Shown here one piece after another: positions 41,876 through 50,216 of a stretch of DNA of 64,000 bases. Location: NCBI GenBank assembly GCA_964588335.1, contig CAZPOV010000008.1:1-64000 (forward strand), written 5' to 3'. Position 1 is the stretch's first letter, and every line of letters starts with the position of its first letter. The position numbers and the translations under genes are program-made. Below the pieces are notes generated by a model that saw only the letters and a program-made list of their open reading frames with translations, was not told where the DNA came from and did not search any database. The DNA comes from JAGQZY01 sp964588335 (GTDB lineage: Bacteria; Bdellovibrionota; Bdellovibrionia; Bdellovibrionales; JAGQZY01).

Positions 41876-42964
41876 GTGAAAAAGCAACGTTATGTCATTG
41901 CAGGTGGCGGAACCGGTGGCCACATCTACCCGGGACTGGCTCTTGCTGAAACATTAAAACAAATCGATCCTGACGCTGAAGTCCATTTTGTTGGAGCTGA
42001 AGGAGGGATGGAAGAAAAGATTGTGCCTCGGCATGGGTACCAAGTGCATCTTCTGAAGGTGGGACGCCTGCATAAAAGTGTTGGAGTTTGGCGTCGACTG
42101 AAAGCTTTGTTTTTACTTCCTTATTCGTTTTTCCAGGCCATTGCCTTATACATCGTTTTACGCCCTCGTTGGGTTTTAGGGGTGGGTGGATTTGCGTCTG
42201 GACCCTTTGTTCTTATTTCATCTTTACTGGGTGGCAGAACAGCTCTGCTCGAGCCCAATGCTTATCCCGGATTGGCCAATCGATGGCTCTCGAAAGTTGT
42301 AAAATACTGCTTCGTCGTCTTTGATAAAACCAAAGATTATTTTCCTGCAAAAAAAGTGATTTCAGTCGGCCTCCCTGTTCGTATGAAGAAAAAGCCAGCC
42401 CGCTTGGATTATCAGGGTCAGCGGCCGTTTCGAGTTTTGGTCTTTGGCGGCAGTCAGGGGGCTAGGGCTATCAACGAAGTGGTCGGGGCTTGGATCGAGT
42501 CTCTCGGGGAAAAGGCGAAGGACTACGAAGTCCTTCATCAAATCGGAAGTCGTGATTTTTCCATATGGACCCAGCGCTATGGGGACAAACACAAAGACTT
42601 CTTAACCTATGTTGAGTACATCAACGATATGCCAACGCGATTGGATTGGGCGGACATAGTTATTTGCCGAGCCGGTATCGGTTCTGTGGCTGAAATTGCG
42701 ATGTCGAGTCGGCCAACAATTTTTATTCCGCTACCAACAGCGGCCGACAATCATCAAGTGAAAAATGCACAGGTTCTTGCCGAGAAAAATGCGGCTCTGA
42801 TGATTGAGGAGAAAGATCTATCGGTTGCGACCCTTGCTGAGACATTGGAACATCTTAAACAAAACCCCAGTCAGCTGATGGATATGATGAGTCAGTTGAA
42901 AGGTATTGATTATTCAAACGCTCAATCTGATATTTTAAACACTTTAATGGGAGCTCCTCGATGA
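41876..42964 (+). CDS. murG: UDP-GlcNAc:lipid I GlcNAc transferase MurG
   Basis: The 362-residue GT-B enzyme begins with YVIAGGGTGGHIYPGLALA, the lipid-binding G loop, and has LGVGGFASGPFVLISSLLGG, LVFGGSQGARAINEVV and VICRAGIGSVAEIA, the nucleotide-sugar site, then IPLPTAADNHQVKNAQ. It makes lipid II on the inner membrane. The GTG start has only a weak ribosome site; it follows a terminator by 17 bases. murC begins in its stop codon (ATGA). Confidence 0.96.
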   Translation: MKKQRYVIAGGGTGGHIYPGLALAETLKQIDPDAEVHFVGAEGGMEEKIVPRHGYQVHLLKVGRLHKSVGVWRRLKALFLLPYSFFQAIALYIVLRPRWVLGVGGFASGPFVLISSLLGGRTALLEPNAYPGLANRWLSKVVKYCFVVFDKTKDYFPAKKVISVGLPVRMKKKPARLDYQGQRPFRVLVFGGSQGARAINEVVGAWIESLGEKAKDYEVLHQIGSRDFSIWTQRYGDKHKDFLTYVEYINDMPTRLDWADIVICRAGIGSVAEIAMSSRPTIFIPLPTAADNHQVKNAQVLAEKNAALMIEEKDLSVATLAETLEHLKQNPSQLMDMMSQLKGIDYSNAQSDILNTLMGAPR

Positions 42965-44313
42965 GTATTGCAAACACAAAAGCTCACTTTATCGGAATCG
43001 GTGGCATTGGTATGTCGGCTTTAGCGGAGCTTTTTCAAAATTTAGGGGCTGAAGTTTCGGGAAGTGATCAGAGTGAAGGTACCAACATTGATCATTTGCG
43101 AGGCTTGGGTATCGAAGTTCAAATCGGTCACGATGAAAAGAATATTCACTCGGACTTGAATGTTGTGGTTTTCTCCAGTGCGATTGATGATAGTAACCCC
43201 GAGGTGCGCAAGGCCAAAGAGCTTGCCATTCCCATTATCCAGAGAGCCGAGGCCCTGGCTGAGGTGATGAGATTCAAGCGCGGTATTGCTGTCGGCGGTA
43301 CGCATGGAAAAACCACCACAACCAGTATAATAAGCTCGATTTTTCTGAACGCCGATTTTGATCCGACCATCGCTGTTGGTGGGCGATTAAAACTCATTCA
43401 ATCAACGGCGCGCCTCGGGAAAGGACCTTGGATGGTTGCCGAAGCCGATGAAAGCGATGGTAGTTTTGCACGCCTGCATCCAGAGATCTCGATAATCACA
43501 AATATAGATAACGATCATCTCGATCACTACGGAGACTTCGAGACCTTGCAGCAGGCTTTCCTTAATTTTGCCTTAGATATTCCTTATTTTGGCTGTTCAG
43601 TGGTCTTTGGTGATGATCCTAAGACGCGAGAACTTTTTAAAGGCTTTCCGAAAAAAGTCTACTTCTACGGTGAGTCTGACTTTAACGATTATATTCTGGG
43701 AGAATCAGATAACGGCTTCACCGTTAATTATGAAAATAAAATCATTGGCGAATTGCAACTTTCTGTACCCGGCAAACACAATGCTCTCAATGCGCTGGCC
43801 GCCTGTATCGCGACCCATCAAGCCGGCGTTCCCTGGGAAAAGTGTATCGAAGGTGCCAATGCCTATTCGGGAGTCGATCGACGTTTTCAACATATTGCTG
43901 ATGTAAAAAACATAAATATTTACGATGATTATGCCCATCATCCCACCGAAATTGCAGCGACTGTAGGAGCGGCCAAGAACTTAGCAGGCCCAGGGAAATT
44001 TCATTTGATTTACCAGCCTCACCGTTACACACGCACCCGTGATTGTTGGGATGCCTACAAGACCTGTTTTACCGGAGCCGATGAATTGTACCTTGTTGAT
44101 ATTTATCCCGCTGGTGAAAAGCCCATTGATGGTGTCCACAGTCGTGAGCTGTGCCAGCAGTTGGATAGAGATTGTCATTATTGCCCCGATGAGAACGAGC
44201 TTTTGGACCTTGTAAAAGATCGTGTGCAGGCGGGTGACGTGGTGATGACCATGGGCGCCGGAAAGATTTGGAAAGTCGCCCACTTGATCGTTGAAAAACT
44301 CAGTGAGGATTAA
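42961..44313 (+). CDS. murC: UDP-MurNAc:L-alanine ligase MurC
   Basis: The 450-residue ligase has IGIGGIGMSALAELFQNLGA at the N-terminus, the P-loop VGGTHGKTTTTSII near residue 113, EADESDGSF and IDNDHLDHY, and IYDDYAHHPTEI in the third domain. It starts the peptide stem by adding L-alanine to UDP-MurNAc. It overlaps murG by four bases and precedes murB by three. Confidence 0.97.
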   Translation: MSIANTKAHFIGIGGIGMSALAELFQNLGAEVSGSDQSEGTNIDHLRGLGIEVQIGHDEKNIHSDLNVVVFSSAIDDSNPEVRKAKELAIPIIQRAEALAEVMRFKRGIAVGGTHGKTTTTSIISSIFLNADFDPTIAVGGRLKLIQSTARLGKGPWMVAEADESDGSFARLHPEISIITNIDNDHLDHYGDFETLQQAFLNFALDIPYFGCSVVFGDDPKTRELFKGFPKKVYFYGESDFNDYILGESDNGFTVNYENKIIGELQLSVPGKHNALNALAACIATHQAGVPWEKCIEGANAYSGVDRRFQHIADVKNINIYDDYAHHPTEIAATVGAAKNLAGPGKFHLIYQPHRYTRTRDCWDAYKTCFTGADELYLVDIYPAGEKPIDGVHSRELCQQLDRDCHYCPDENELLDLVKDRVQAGDVVMTMGAGKIWKVAHLIVEKLSED

Positions 44314-44316
44314 TTA

Positions 44317-45213
44317 GTGGAAATCGAAGATAATAAGAATTTAGCGGCTTTCACATCTTGGCAGGTCGGTGGCGCTGCCGAAAAGTACGTCGCTCCGAAC
44401 TCACTCGAAGAACTTAAAGAGGCCATGATTTTTGCTCGAACCAACGAGCTTCCCATCACTCTATTGGGCGGTGGCAGCAACGTGCTAATCAGCGACGACG
44501 GCGTGGCCGGCTTGTTGATCCACACCATCAACTTGAACAAGGTTGAGGTCTTGCAAGACAAAGATGAGGTTTTGATTGAAGCTCAAGCCGGAGCGCCAAA
44601 GTCAGAGGTTTTAAAACTCTTTTTAAAATACCGATTGCCACCCGCGGTCTTTCTTGCCGGCCTGCCGGGAGATATGGGTGGTGGAGTCGTTATGAATGCC
44701 GGTGTCGGGCATAAAGTCGCCCCTCGTGAATTTTGTGAAATTGTAAAAAGTTTTGATGTCTACACGTTTAATCCTGATGGTGATATCGAACAGCGAACTT
44801 TCGATTCTGACACAGTCCACTGGAGTTATCGAAAAAGCACAAACTGGCAACCGGGTATTATCACCAAAGTTCGGGTGGGTTGGCCAAATCAGCCAGACGA
44901 TGAGGTTTTGAAGGCTGTAAGAGAAGGCAACAAAAGGCGTAAAACAACCCAACCTCTAAGCCAACCGAGTTGTGGTTCTGTTTTTAAGAACCCCGACAAT
45001 GATCATGCGGGGCGACTGATTGAAGCCAGTGGTCTAAAGGGTATGACTGTCGGAGGGGCTCAGGTTTCTGAAAAACACGCCAATTTTATAGTTAATACCG
45101 GTCATGCCACGGCCAAAGATATTCACGAGATTATAGAAAAAGTTCAGGCAAAAGTTTCAGAGTCTCAGGCCATTTTTTTAACCAACGAAGTCGTCTACTT
45201 GGGAAAATGGTAG
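44317..45213 (+). CDS. murB: UDP-N-acetylenolpyruvoylglucosamine reductase MurB
   Basis: The 298-residue FAD enzyme has AAFTSWQVGGAAEKYVAP, ITLLGGGSNVLISDDGVAGL, GLPGDMGGGVVMNAG, YRKSTNW and the proton donor region PSCGSVFKNP. It lacks the long insertion loop of type I enzymes at the tyrosine site and fits the shorter type II. It reduces UDP-GlcNAc-enolpyruvate to UDP-MurNAc. The dcw cluster ends here; the usual ddl, ftsQ, ftsA and ftsZ do not follow. Confidence 0.96.
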   Translation: MEIEDNKNLAAFTSWQVGGAAEKYVAPNSLEELKEAMIFARTNELPITLLGGGSNVLISDDGVAGLLIHTINLNKVEVLQDKDEVLIEAQAGAPKSEVLKLFLKYRLPPAVFLAGLPGDMGGGVVMNAGVGHKVAPREFCEIVKSFDVYTFNPDGDIEQRTFDSDTVHWSYRKSTNWQPGIITKVRVGWPNQPDDEVLKAVREGNKRRKTTQPLSQPSCGSVFKNPDNDHAGRLIEASGLKGMTVGGAQVSEKHANFIVNTGHATAKDIHEIIEKVQAKVSESQAIFLTNEVVYLGKW

Positions 45214-45327
45214 AGAAGAGACTTTTTACTTCTTCGTGCGATGACACAATTTCAGTAAAGAGTTGCAGCCCTTCTCTTCGCCCATTCCTATGGTTGATAA
45301 GGAGCCTCTGAGATTTTTTCCTCAGAA

Positions 45328-45975
45328 TTAAAAAATATAGCGGCCTTTCATTAACAAGCCTTCAACATCCACGCGATTCAGACCATTGTTGCCCGTTAAG
45401 TTTATCCAGCGATAAGAAACATCAGCTCCGAAAGAGGGCGTGATGGCTAAAGTGAGTCCAGCCTGATAGCCGATGGTTCCATCCAATTGAACCTCTCCAA
45501 AATTGGATTCTGAGGGCAGTGGAAAATTGAGTCCGGCAAACACACTGGCTTCTTTAGTGAATTGATAATCCATATTTCCAGTAAGAAGAAAGAGACTGAA
45601 GGCCGGCTTGCCTTGACCATCAATTTTAAATTGCGTGCCACTGACATTAAGAGCCTCAATCTGACGTTCTGTCTCGTAGATTAAGCCACCAATGACTGAC
45701 AAAGGCGCCTTATTTTTTAGATAGGGTGTTAAACTGTATTGATACTGGACTCCAAAACCCAGTGTTTCATTGTTCTTGGCATTGATTGTTTCCTGGCCAA
45801 TTTTCAAAGGGCTTTTATTCGCAAAATTGTAATAAGCCAAGACACTAAAGCCTTTCAGTTTTTGCCGAGCCTCCTGGTATGTCATTTGTGACTGACCGCT
45901 CTTTGTGGTCGCAGTTTGGGCCCAAGTGGTTGTACCTATACAAAATATAAAAGCAAATGAGGTTAGAAGTCTCAT
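45328..45975 (-). CDS. Small outer-membrane beta-barrel protein
   Basis: Started at the ATG at 45975 with an AAAGGA site; a signal peptide follows (cleavage near TWA-QTA). The 215-residue protein is strand-rich (TLGFGVQYQYSLTPYLKNKA, AGLTLAITPSFGADVSYRWI) and ends MKGRYIF with a terminal aromatic residue, as barrels do. It may be the outer-membrane member of the leftward Tad-like operon just upstream, from which it is 71 bases away. Family not recognised. Confidence 0.75.
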   Translation of the reverse strand: MRLLTSFAFIFCIGTTTWAQTATTKSGQSQMTYQEARQKLKGFSVLAYYNFANKSPLKIGQETINAKNNETLGFGVQYQYSLTPYLKNKAPLSVIGGLIYETERQIEALNVSGTQFKIDGQGKPAFSLFLLTGNMDYQFTKEASVFAGLNFPLPSESNFGEVQLDGTIGYQAGLTLAITPSFGADVSYRWINLTGNNGLNRVDVEGLLMKGRYIF

Positions 45976-46046
45976 GGTTGTCCTTTCTTTTAGTGGAATA
46001 GTCTTCATCGTATACCTTCTAACAAATTAGAGAACAATGCTTGTCT

Positions 46047-47000
46047 TTAGTTGTTAGAAAATTCTTGCGGTCCAGAAGACGCCGCCGGCGGAGCCCCTCT
46101 TGGTGATTCTCTTTGCTTTAAGCTATGCAGCGTTAAGCCCGTTGCTACCACTGAAACGCCGACCCAAAACCACTTGTTCTTTAAAAATGATGGTCCCGGT
46201 TGTGGTTTTGCTGTGGCCGCCTGCCACTTCTCAAGAGTCTTAGCTCCCGTCCCAGCCATTTTACCACTGAGGCAGTTTTCATTGAGCAGTCGAAACTTTT
46301 CGCTTCCCTCGACATAAAATTTTGGCACCTGGCATGTGCCAGAAGCTAACGGATGAAGAGACACTTTTATTGTTTCCAGTTCTTTTAAGTCGGTGACCAA
46401 AGTCACCGGTTGGTAGGTGTTGGATAGAAAATCAATTCGAACACGCCCTGGGCGGTAGCGGAAAAAACGACTCCCTTTGGGAAGCGTTCGGCCATTTATA
46501 AAAATCTGATCAAACTCTTCAGTCTTATTGGGAAGAGTCCAGACGTTCATGGGTGTCGATTCTTGCAATCGTCGGTACTGATCAACCAATGGGGGTGGGA
46601 AAAGCTTGTCGTCGACTTCCATTTCGGGATGAAAGATAAAAGCTTTGGTTAACCAATTGTTTCGGTCGGCTTTGCTCAGCTGGGCCAGTCGTAAAAAGGA
46701 GTAATGAATAATTCGCTGTTCAGACAGTGTCCAGCGAGCCTTGTGTTGCATGTCTGATATTTGCCCATAAAGGTCGGCCGCTTTTTCTAGAGAGCCTTGT
46801 AGAAACTCAAACTGCGCTTGCTTGAAGGTGCTTTGAAGTTTCAAATTGTTTTTAGTATCCTGGCTTTGTAGATGTTGGATGTAGGACTGAAGATTGGGGT
46901 CACTGACAAGGCGTTTCTCATAAGCGACATCGGGGGTGGACTCGCCCTGAATCATCACATCCTGTGCCATCAATTGGCTGATTAAAATTAGAAGTATCAT
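46047..47000 (-). CDS. Exported protein with tetratricopeptide-like start, Tad-like operon
   Basis: The 317-residue protein has a short signal peptide (MILLILISQLMA), a helical part resembling tetratricopeptide repeats (FKQAQFEFLQGSLEKAADLY, residues about 60-80), a beta-rich part with FINGRTLPKGSRFFRYRPG and SNTYQPVTLVTDLKELETI like a PEGA domain, and a membrane segment near the end (WFWVGVSVVATGLTLHSL). It starts within the stop of the CpaB-like gene. Such a protein could assist secretion or pilus assembly; the role is inferred from position. Confidence 0.7.
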   Translation of the reverse strand: MILLILISQLMAQDVMIQGESTPDVAYEKRLVSDPNLQSYIQHLQSQDTKNNLKLQSTFKQAQFEFLQGSLEKAADLYGQISDMQHKARWTLSEQRIIHYSFLRLAQLSKADRNNWLTKAFIFHPEMEVDDKLFPPPLVDQYRRLQESTPMNVWTLPNKTEEFDQIFINGRTLPKGSRFFRYRPGRVRIDFLSNTYQPVTLVTDLKELETIKVSLHPLASGTCQVPKFYVEGSEKFRLLNENCLSGKMAGTGAKTLEKWQAATAKPQPGPSFLKNKWFWVGVSVVATGLTLHSLKQRESPRGAPPAASSGPQEFSNN

Positions 47001-47533
47001 AAGCTCTCCGTTTCGTAGACAATCCGTCTTTTTCGAGATTTGGCCTTTTCCTTAACAAATTTGGTGCCAATTGATTTTGGATTCCGGACAACGACTGTAA
47101 ATTCTCCCTCAAATCCGGCCAATCGGTGAGCTTCGTCCGCCGGGATTAAAACACTGAAATGACGGGGACTTTGTGGGGAGCGGATCAGTTTGACGGCATA
47201 AGCCACTCTTTTTGCTTTTTCGTGGGGAGAAAGAGGCGTGGACAGTAGATCCACCACCCCATATTGTCCAATGACTTGGTCCAAAGACTCATAATTTGCA
47301 ACCTGAATGGGGACCAAACTTTCACCCTCCGGGATGAAGGTGTCCAGGCTTTGCGGGGCCGCGCTTGGTTTTGCTGGTTCCGAAGATGTCCGAAACTGTA
47401 AAAAGGCGGCTAAGATTCCGATCGCTGTGATAACCACAAGAACAGTCGAGTTGGGCCAAAACTGACCCTCCTTGGTTTCAAAAAGGTCGACTTTTAACTT
47501 TGTAATGATTGAACTGTCGAAAAGTTTTTTCAT
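46997..47533 (-). CDS. CpaB/RcpC-like protein
   Basis: The 178-residue protein has one membrane span (VLVVITAIGILAAFLQF, residues 32-48) and a periplasmic part with LVPIQVANYESLDQVIGQYG, VVDLLSTP and HFSVLIPADEAHRLAGFEGE followed by FTVVVRNP. This pattern matches the C-terminal part of CpaB/RcpC pilus-assembly proteins (VDV, then TPEEAxxLA and ALRNP), though it is shorter than the usual 230-300 residues and lacks a clear SAF domain. It has a GGAGG site. Neighbouring pilin-like genes support the call. Confidence 0.6.
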   Translation of the reverse strand: MKKLFDSSIITKLKVDLFETKEGQFWPNSTVLVVITAIGILAAFLQFRTSSEPAKPSAAPQSLDTFIPEGESLVPIQVANYESLDQVIGQYGVVDLLSTPLSPHEKAKRVAYAVKLIRSPQSPRHFSVLIPADEAHRLAGFEGEFTVVVRNPKSIGTKFVKEKAKSRKRRIVYETESL

Positions 47534-47627
47534 GGGTTTCCTCCAAAAAAATAAAGAAACTGGCGATAATTAAAACAAGAATCAGGGTTTCTATTAATGA
47601 TTGCCCTTGCCGATTGCGGCTTTCCAC
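47478..47627 (-). CDS. 49-residue pilin-like protein (class III prepilin signal)
   Basis: The GTG at 47627 has AGGAGG seven bases upstream. The product begins MESRNRQGQSLIETLILVLI and continues IASFFIFLEE, then a basic tail. NRQG followed by QSLIE and a hydrophobic stretch is the same layout as the other pilin-like genes of this operon (RGQGLVEY, RGQALVET), cleaved after the glycine by a prepilin peptidase. It overlaps the end of the 47594-48301 gene by 34 bases and the start of the CpaB-like gene by 56 bases. Its small size makes it easy to overlook. Confidence 0.65.
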   Translation of the reverse strand: MESRNRQGQSLIETLILVLIIASFFIFLEETHEKTFRQFNHYKVKSRPF

Positions 47628-48301
47628 TGCAAACCTCCTAAGTGGGGATGACTATGACAGGTTCCAACCCAATGCCGATGAACAGGAACCATCTCTTTGA
47701 ACCAAGTGGGTAGTATCTCGGACAGTGGAATCCGCCAACGGGCCTTGATACCTTGCTGCCGCCAGTGCTCGGATCGTCGTTTAAAAACGGGCGCGATATC
47801 GTGAATTCTTACCGCCAATTGGGACTGAGCCGGAAACAGCTGCAAAGAGGATCGAACTTGGTGGGGGGAGCCCCAAAAACCCTGCCACTTTTTTGTTTGT
47901 CTGTGAAACTCACGGCGCAGCTGATAGAGCGCACGGCGGGATTGAAAGTTAGCACTGTTAAAAAAGCTTTTTTGCGTGCGTCGCAAAGCTCTTTGTTCAG
48001 CAACCACCATCTTGCGCCGAATTTTTGCCGCTGCTTTGACGGGAGGCGGGCCTGTTAAAATCGCAAGATCCAGAGCTTTTTTTTCACCCCAAAGCCATAA
48101 GGCACGAGAGTTGAGGTTCATAATTCGATTGTTTCGATCGACAAGAATCTCTTGCGACTTCAGGGTGTACTGTTGGCAAAGATTCGCCATCACCATTTTT
48201 TGCTGCAAAAACCAAAGCAGCCAAAATGACGAAAATAGAAGGACTGCAATCAATGGAAACCAAGCAATCAAACTCACGTTCACGAATCCGCGATTGTTCA
48301 T
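47594..48301 (-). CDS. TadG/TadE-like pseudopilin, large
   Basis: The 235-residue protein starts MNNRGFVNVSLIAWFPLIAV and has one N-terminal membrane span, then a long basic, helix-rich domain with many tryptophans and arginines. The N-terminal RGFVNVSL resembles a Tad pseudopilin start (RGxxxVE), but the glutamate at +5 is missing. It overlaps the next upstream gene by four bases (ATGA), in one operon with Flp-like pilin genes. Confidence 0.6.
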   Translation of the reverse strand: MNNRGFVNVSLIAWFPLIAVLLFSSFWLLWFLQQKMVMANLCQQYTLKSQEILVDRNNRIMNLNSRALWLWGEKKALDLAILTGPPPVKAAAKIRRKMVVAEQRALRRTQKSFFNSANFQSRRALYQLRREFHRQTKKWQGFWGSPHQVRSSLQLFPAQSQLAVRIHDIAPVFKRRSEHWRQQGIKARWRIPLSEILPTWFKEMVPVHRHWVGTCHSHPHLGGLQWKAAIGKGNH

Positions 48302-48669
48302 CGGGCCTCTCCAAACTCGGCACTGGAAAGATTTGTGCTAAATCGACTTTCAAACTCTTTGTTGTGAAATAACACTGTCGTAACCTGGGTTTTGACAAGA
48401 GCCGCCGGCCGTCGGCTCTGAAACGATTGGATGTGAATGGAAGTGTAAGGTAAAGATTGCAAACGACGCTCCAATTTTTCTCGACAAAGCGAGGCTGGCC
48501 GCTCTTCGGCCAAGCAGCGGCTGGCCGAGTAAGTCCAATAGTCGACAAGGTAAAATACAGACAAGCTGTGGAGACCCACCATCACCAGTGTTACCCCCGC
48601 AACCAGCAATGGGAGAGAGAAAAGGGTCTCCACAAGAGCTTGCCCGCGATTGTTTACGTTTGATGTCAT
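48298..48669 (-). CDS. TadE-like pseudopilin
   Basis: The 123-residue protein has the class III prepilin motif NNRGQALVETLFSLPLLVAG with glycine before QALVE and a glutamate at +5, one membrane span and a short extracytoplasmic domain with a cysteine pair (RCLAEERPASLCRE). This is the layout of TadE/TadF minor pilins. It overlaps both neighbours by four bases, so the operon is translated as a coupled set. Confidence 0.75.
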   Translation of the reverse strand: MTSNVNNRGQALVETLFSLPLLVAGVTLVMVGLHSLSVFYLVDYWTYSASRCLAEERPASLCREKLERRLQSLPYTSIHIQSFQSRRPAALVKTQVTTVLFHNKEFESRFSTNLSSAEFGEAR

Positions 48670-48926
48670 CGGTCTTTTCGACTGCGTGATCCCTGAAAGA
48701 AATCGCTCATATCTTTTTTGCGAAGATCGTCTTTTTCTACATTTTCAAACTCAACGTTGACGCTGGCTTTGCCGCCTTGTAGCGACTGAGTGATTTGTGC
48801 CAGTTTACCGGATGTTGTTTTCGAAAGAATTCGCATGACTCCCATGCTGGCAACCGCCATCAGAGCGACAATCACCATATATTCGACGAGCCCTTGGCCT
48901 CGCTGATTTCTTAAAAGATTTTTCAT
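48666..48926 (-). CDS. Flp-type pilin
   Basis: The ATG at 48926 has a GAGGAGG site. The 86-residue protein starts MKNLLRNQRGQGLVEYMVIV, followed by ALMAVASMGVM: the Flp signature G/QGLVEY with glutamate +5 and tyrosine +6 after the cleaved glycine, then one hydrophobic helix and a charged tail. Flp pilins build tight-adherence (Tad) pili used for attachment. The tail of about 40 residues is longer than in most Flp pilins. It is the first gene of the leftward operon; no TadA ATPase or prepilin peptidase gene is in the window. Confidence 0.85.
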   Translation of the reverse strand: MKNLLRNQRGQGLVEYMVIVALMAVASMGVMRILSKTTSGKLAQITQSLQGGKASVNVEFENVEKDDLRKKDMSDFFQGSRSRKDR

Positions 48927-49029
48927 AGCATCCTCCTCGATGCCAACAAGGGGAAGCAAAACCGTGCACGGCCTCATCTAGAAAGAGATGGGGGATGGAG
49001 GATTCTTATTCGAATTTCGATCCGGAATT

Positions 49030-49236
49030 TTATTTTTTCTTTTTCTTTTTATTGGCTTTTGCAGCCGCTCGTTTTTGACTGATGTTGTCAATAATTTCGA
49101 AGGCTTCGGTGCGGAGATCATTCTCGTAAATAAAACGGTAGAAACCCTCAATCTCTGGGCTTTGGCGGAATTTCTTTAGTGAAGCGGGAATCGCTGGGGC
49201 ATCATCAGCGCTGGATTTACTCTTTTTACGGGCCAC
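49030..49236 (-). CDS. Small lysine-tailed protein
   Basis: The GTG at 49236 has an AAGGAG site. The 68-residue product is highly charged: ARKKSKSSADDAPAIPASLK, then SPEIEGFYRFIYENDLRTEA and a tail of AAAKANKKKKKK. It has no signal or membrane segment and may bind nucleic acid or ribosomes. The family is not recognised by me; similar short lysine-tailed proteins occur in Bdellovibrio relatives. It is divergent from folD. Confidence 0.7.
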   Translation of the reverse strand: MARKKSKSSADDAPAIPASLKKFRQSPEIEGFYRFIYENDLRTEAFEIIDNISQKRAAAKANKKKKKK

Positions 49237-49352
49237 CGTGTCTCCTTGGAAATGAGCCCCCAATTTAGCATAAACCGAAAGGGGGTCAAGTCTATGCTTC
49301 AGGGGTGACATTGTGTCTTTTTGGCCCTAGAAAGGGGCCTCAAGGAGGCGGC

Positions 49353-50216
49353 ATGGAACGTTTGGATGGGCGCGCCCTTTCAAAAGAGCTACGAGGGCAA
49401 TTAAAGACCCGCATTGAGACCTGGGTTGAAGAGACCAAGGTCACCCCTTGTTTGGCGGTGGTTCTGGTTGGAGAGGACCCGGCCAGTCAGGTCTATGTGT
49501 CTCATAAGATCAAAGCCTGTGCCGAGGCCGGAATCAAAAGTATCGAAAAACGAGTGTCTGCTGATATCTCTGAAGCGGAGTTGGTGGCCTTGGTCTCGGA
49601 GTTGAATCACGACCCTGAGGTCAATGGAATCTTGGTTCAACTTCCCCTTCCCGAACGCATTTCTGAACAACGGGTGGTGGACGAGATTGACCCGTTAAAA
49701 GACGCCGATGGCCTCAGCCTCGAGAACCTGGGGCGTTTAGTAGCGGGACGAACACGGGTGGCGGCTTGCACGCCCTCGGGAGTGATTCAACTTTTGAAAA
49801 AACATAAAATCGAAATGCAAGGAGCTCATGCTGTCGTGGTTGGTCGAAGCCAAATTGTCGGGAAGCCGATGGCACTGCTGCTATTGCAGGAAAATGCCAC
49901 CGTCACAATTTGCCATTCGAAAACACAGAACTTGCGCCGCCACTTGGCCGAGGCCGACATCGTGGTGGTGGCTGCCGGTCGCCCAGAATTTTTAGGCAAA
50001 GAGGACTTTAAACCTGGAACTGTCATTGTCGATGTTGGAATTCATCGTAAAGATAATGGCAAGCTGTGTGGTGATGTCCGCTTTGAGGAACTGAAAGATA
50101 CGGCCAAAGCCCTTTCACCAGTTCCGGGAGGCGTCGGCCCTATGACCATTGCCATGCTGCTCGAAAATACTTTTCATCTGACTCAGTTGCAGAACAAAGG
50201 AGCGACCGATGAGTGA
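49353..50216 (+). CDS. folD: Methylenetetrahydrofolate dehydrogenase/cyclohydrolase FolD
   Basis: The ATG at 49353 has an AAGGAGG site. The 287-residue protein has VGEDPASQVYVSHKIKACAE with the catalytic tyrosine and lysine, GILVQLPLP, DADGLSLENLG, the NADP loop VVVGRSQIVGKPMALLLL and PVPGGVGPMTIAMLLENT. It interconverts methylene- and formyl-tetrahydrofolate. gcvT follows with an 8-base overlap, a logical pair since the glycine cleavage system feeds methylene-tetrahydrofolate. Confidence 0.97.
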   Translation: MERLDGRALSKELRGQLKTRIETWVEETKVTPCLAVVLVGEDPASQVYVSHKIKACAEAGIKSIEKRVSADISEAELVALVSELNHDPEVNGILVQLPLPERISEQRVVDEIDPLKDADGLSLENLGRLVAGRTRVAACTPSGVIQLLKKHKIEMQGAHAVVVGRSQIVGKPMALLLLQENATVTICHSKTQNLRRHLAEADIVVVAAGRPEFLGKEDFKPGTVIVDVGIHRKDNGKLCGDVRFEELKDTAKALSPVPGGVGPMTIAMLLENTFHLTQLQNKGATDE

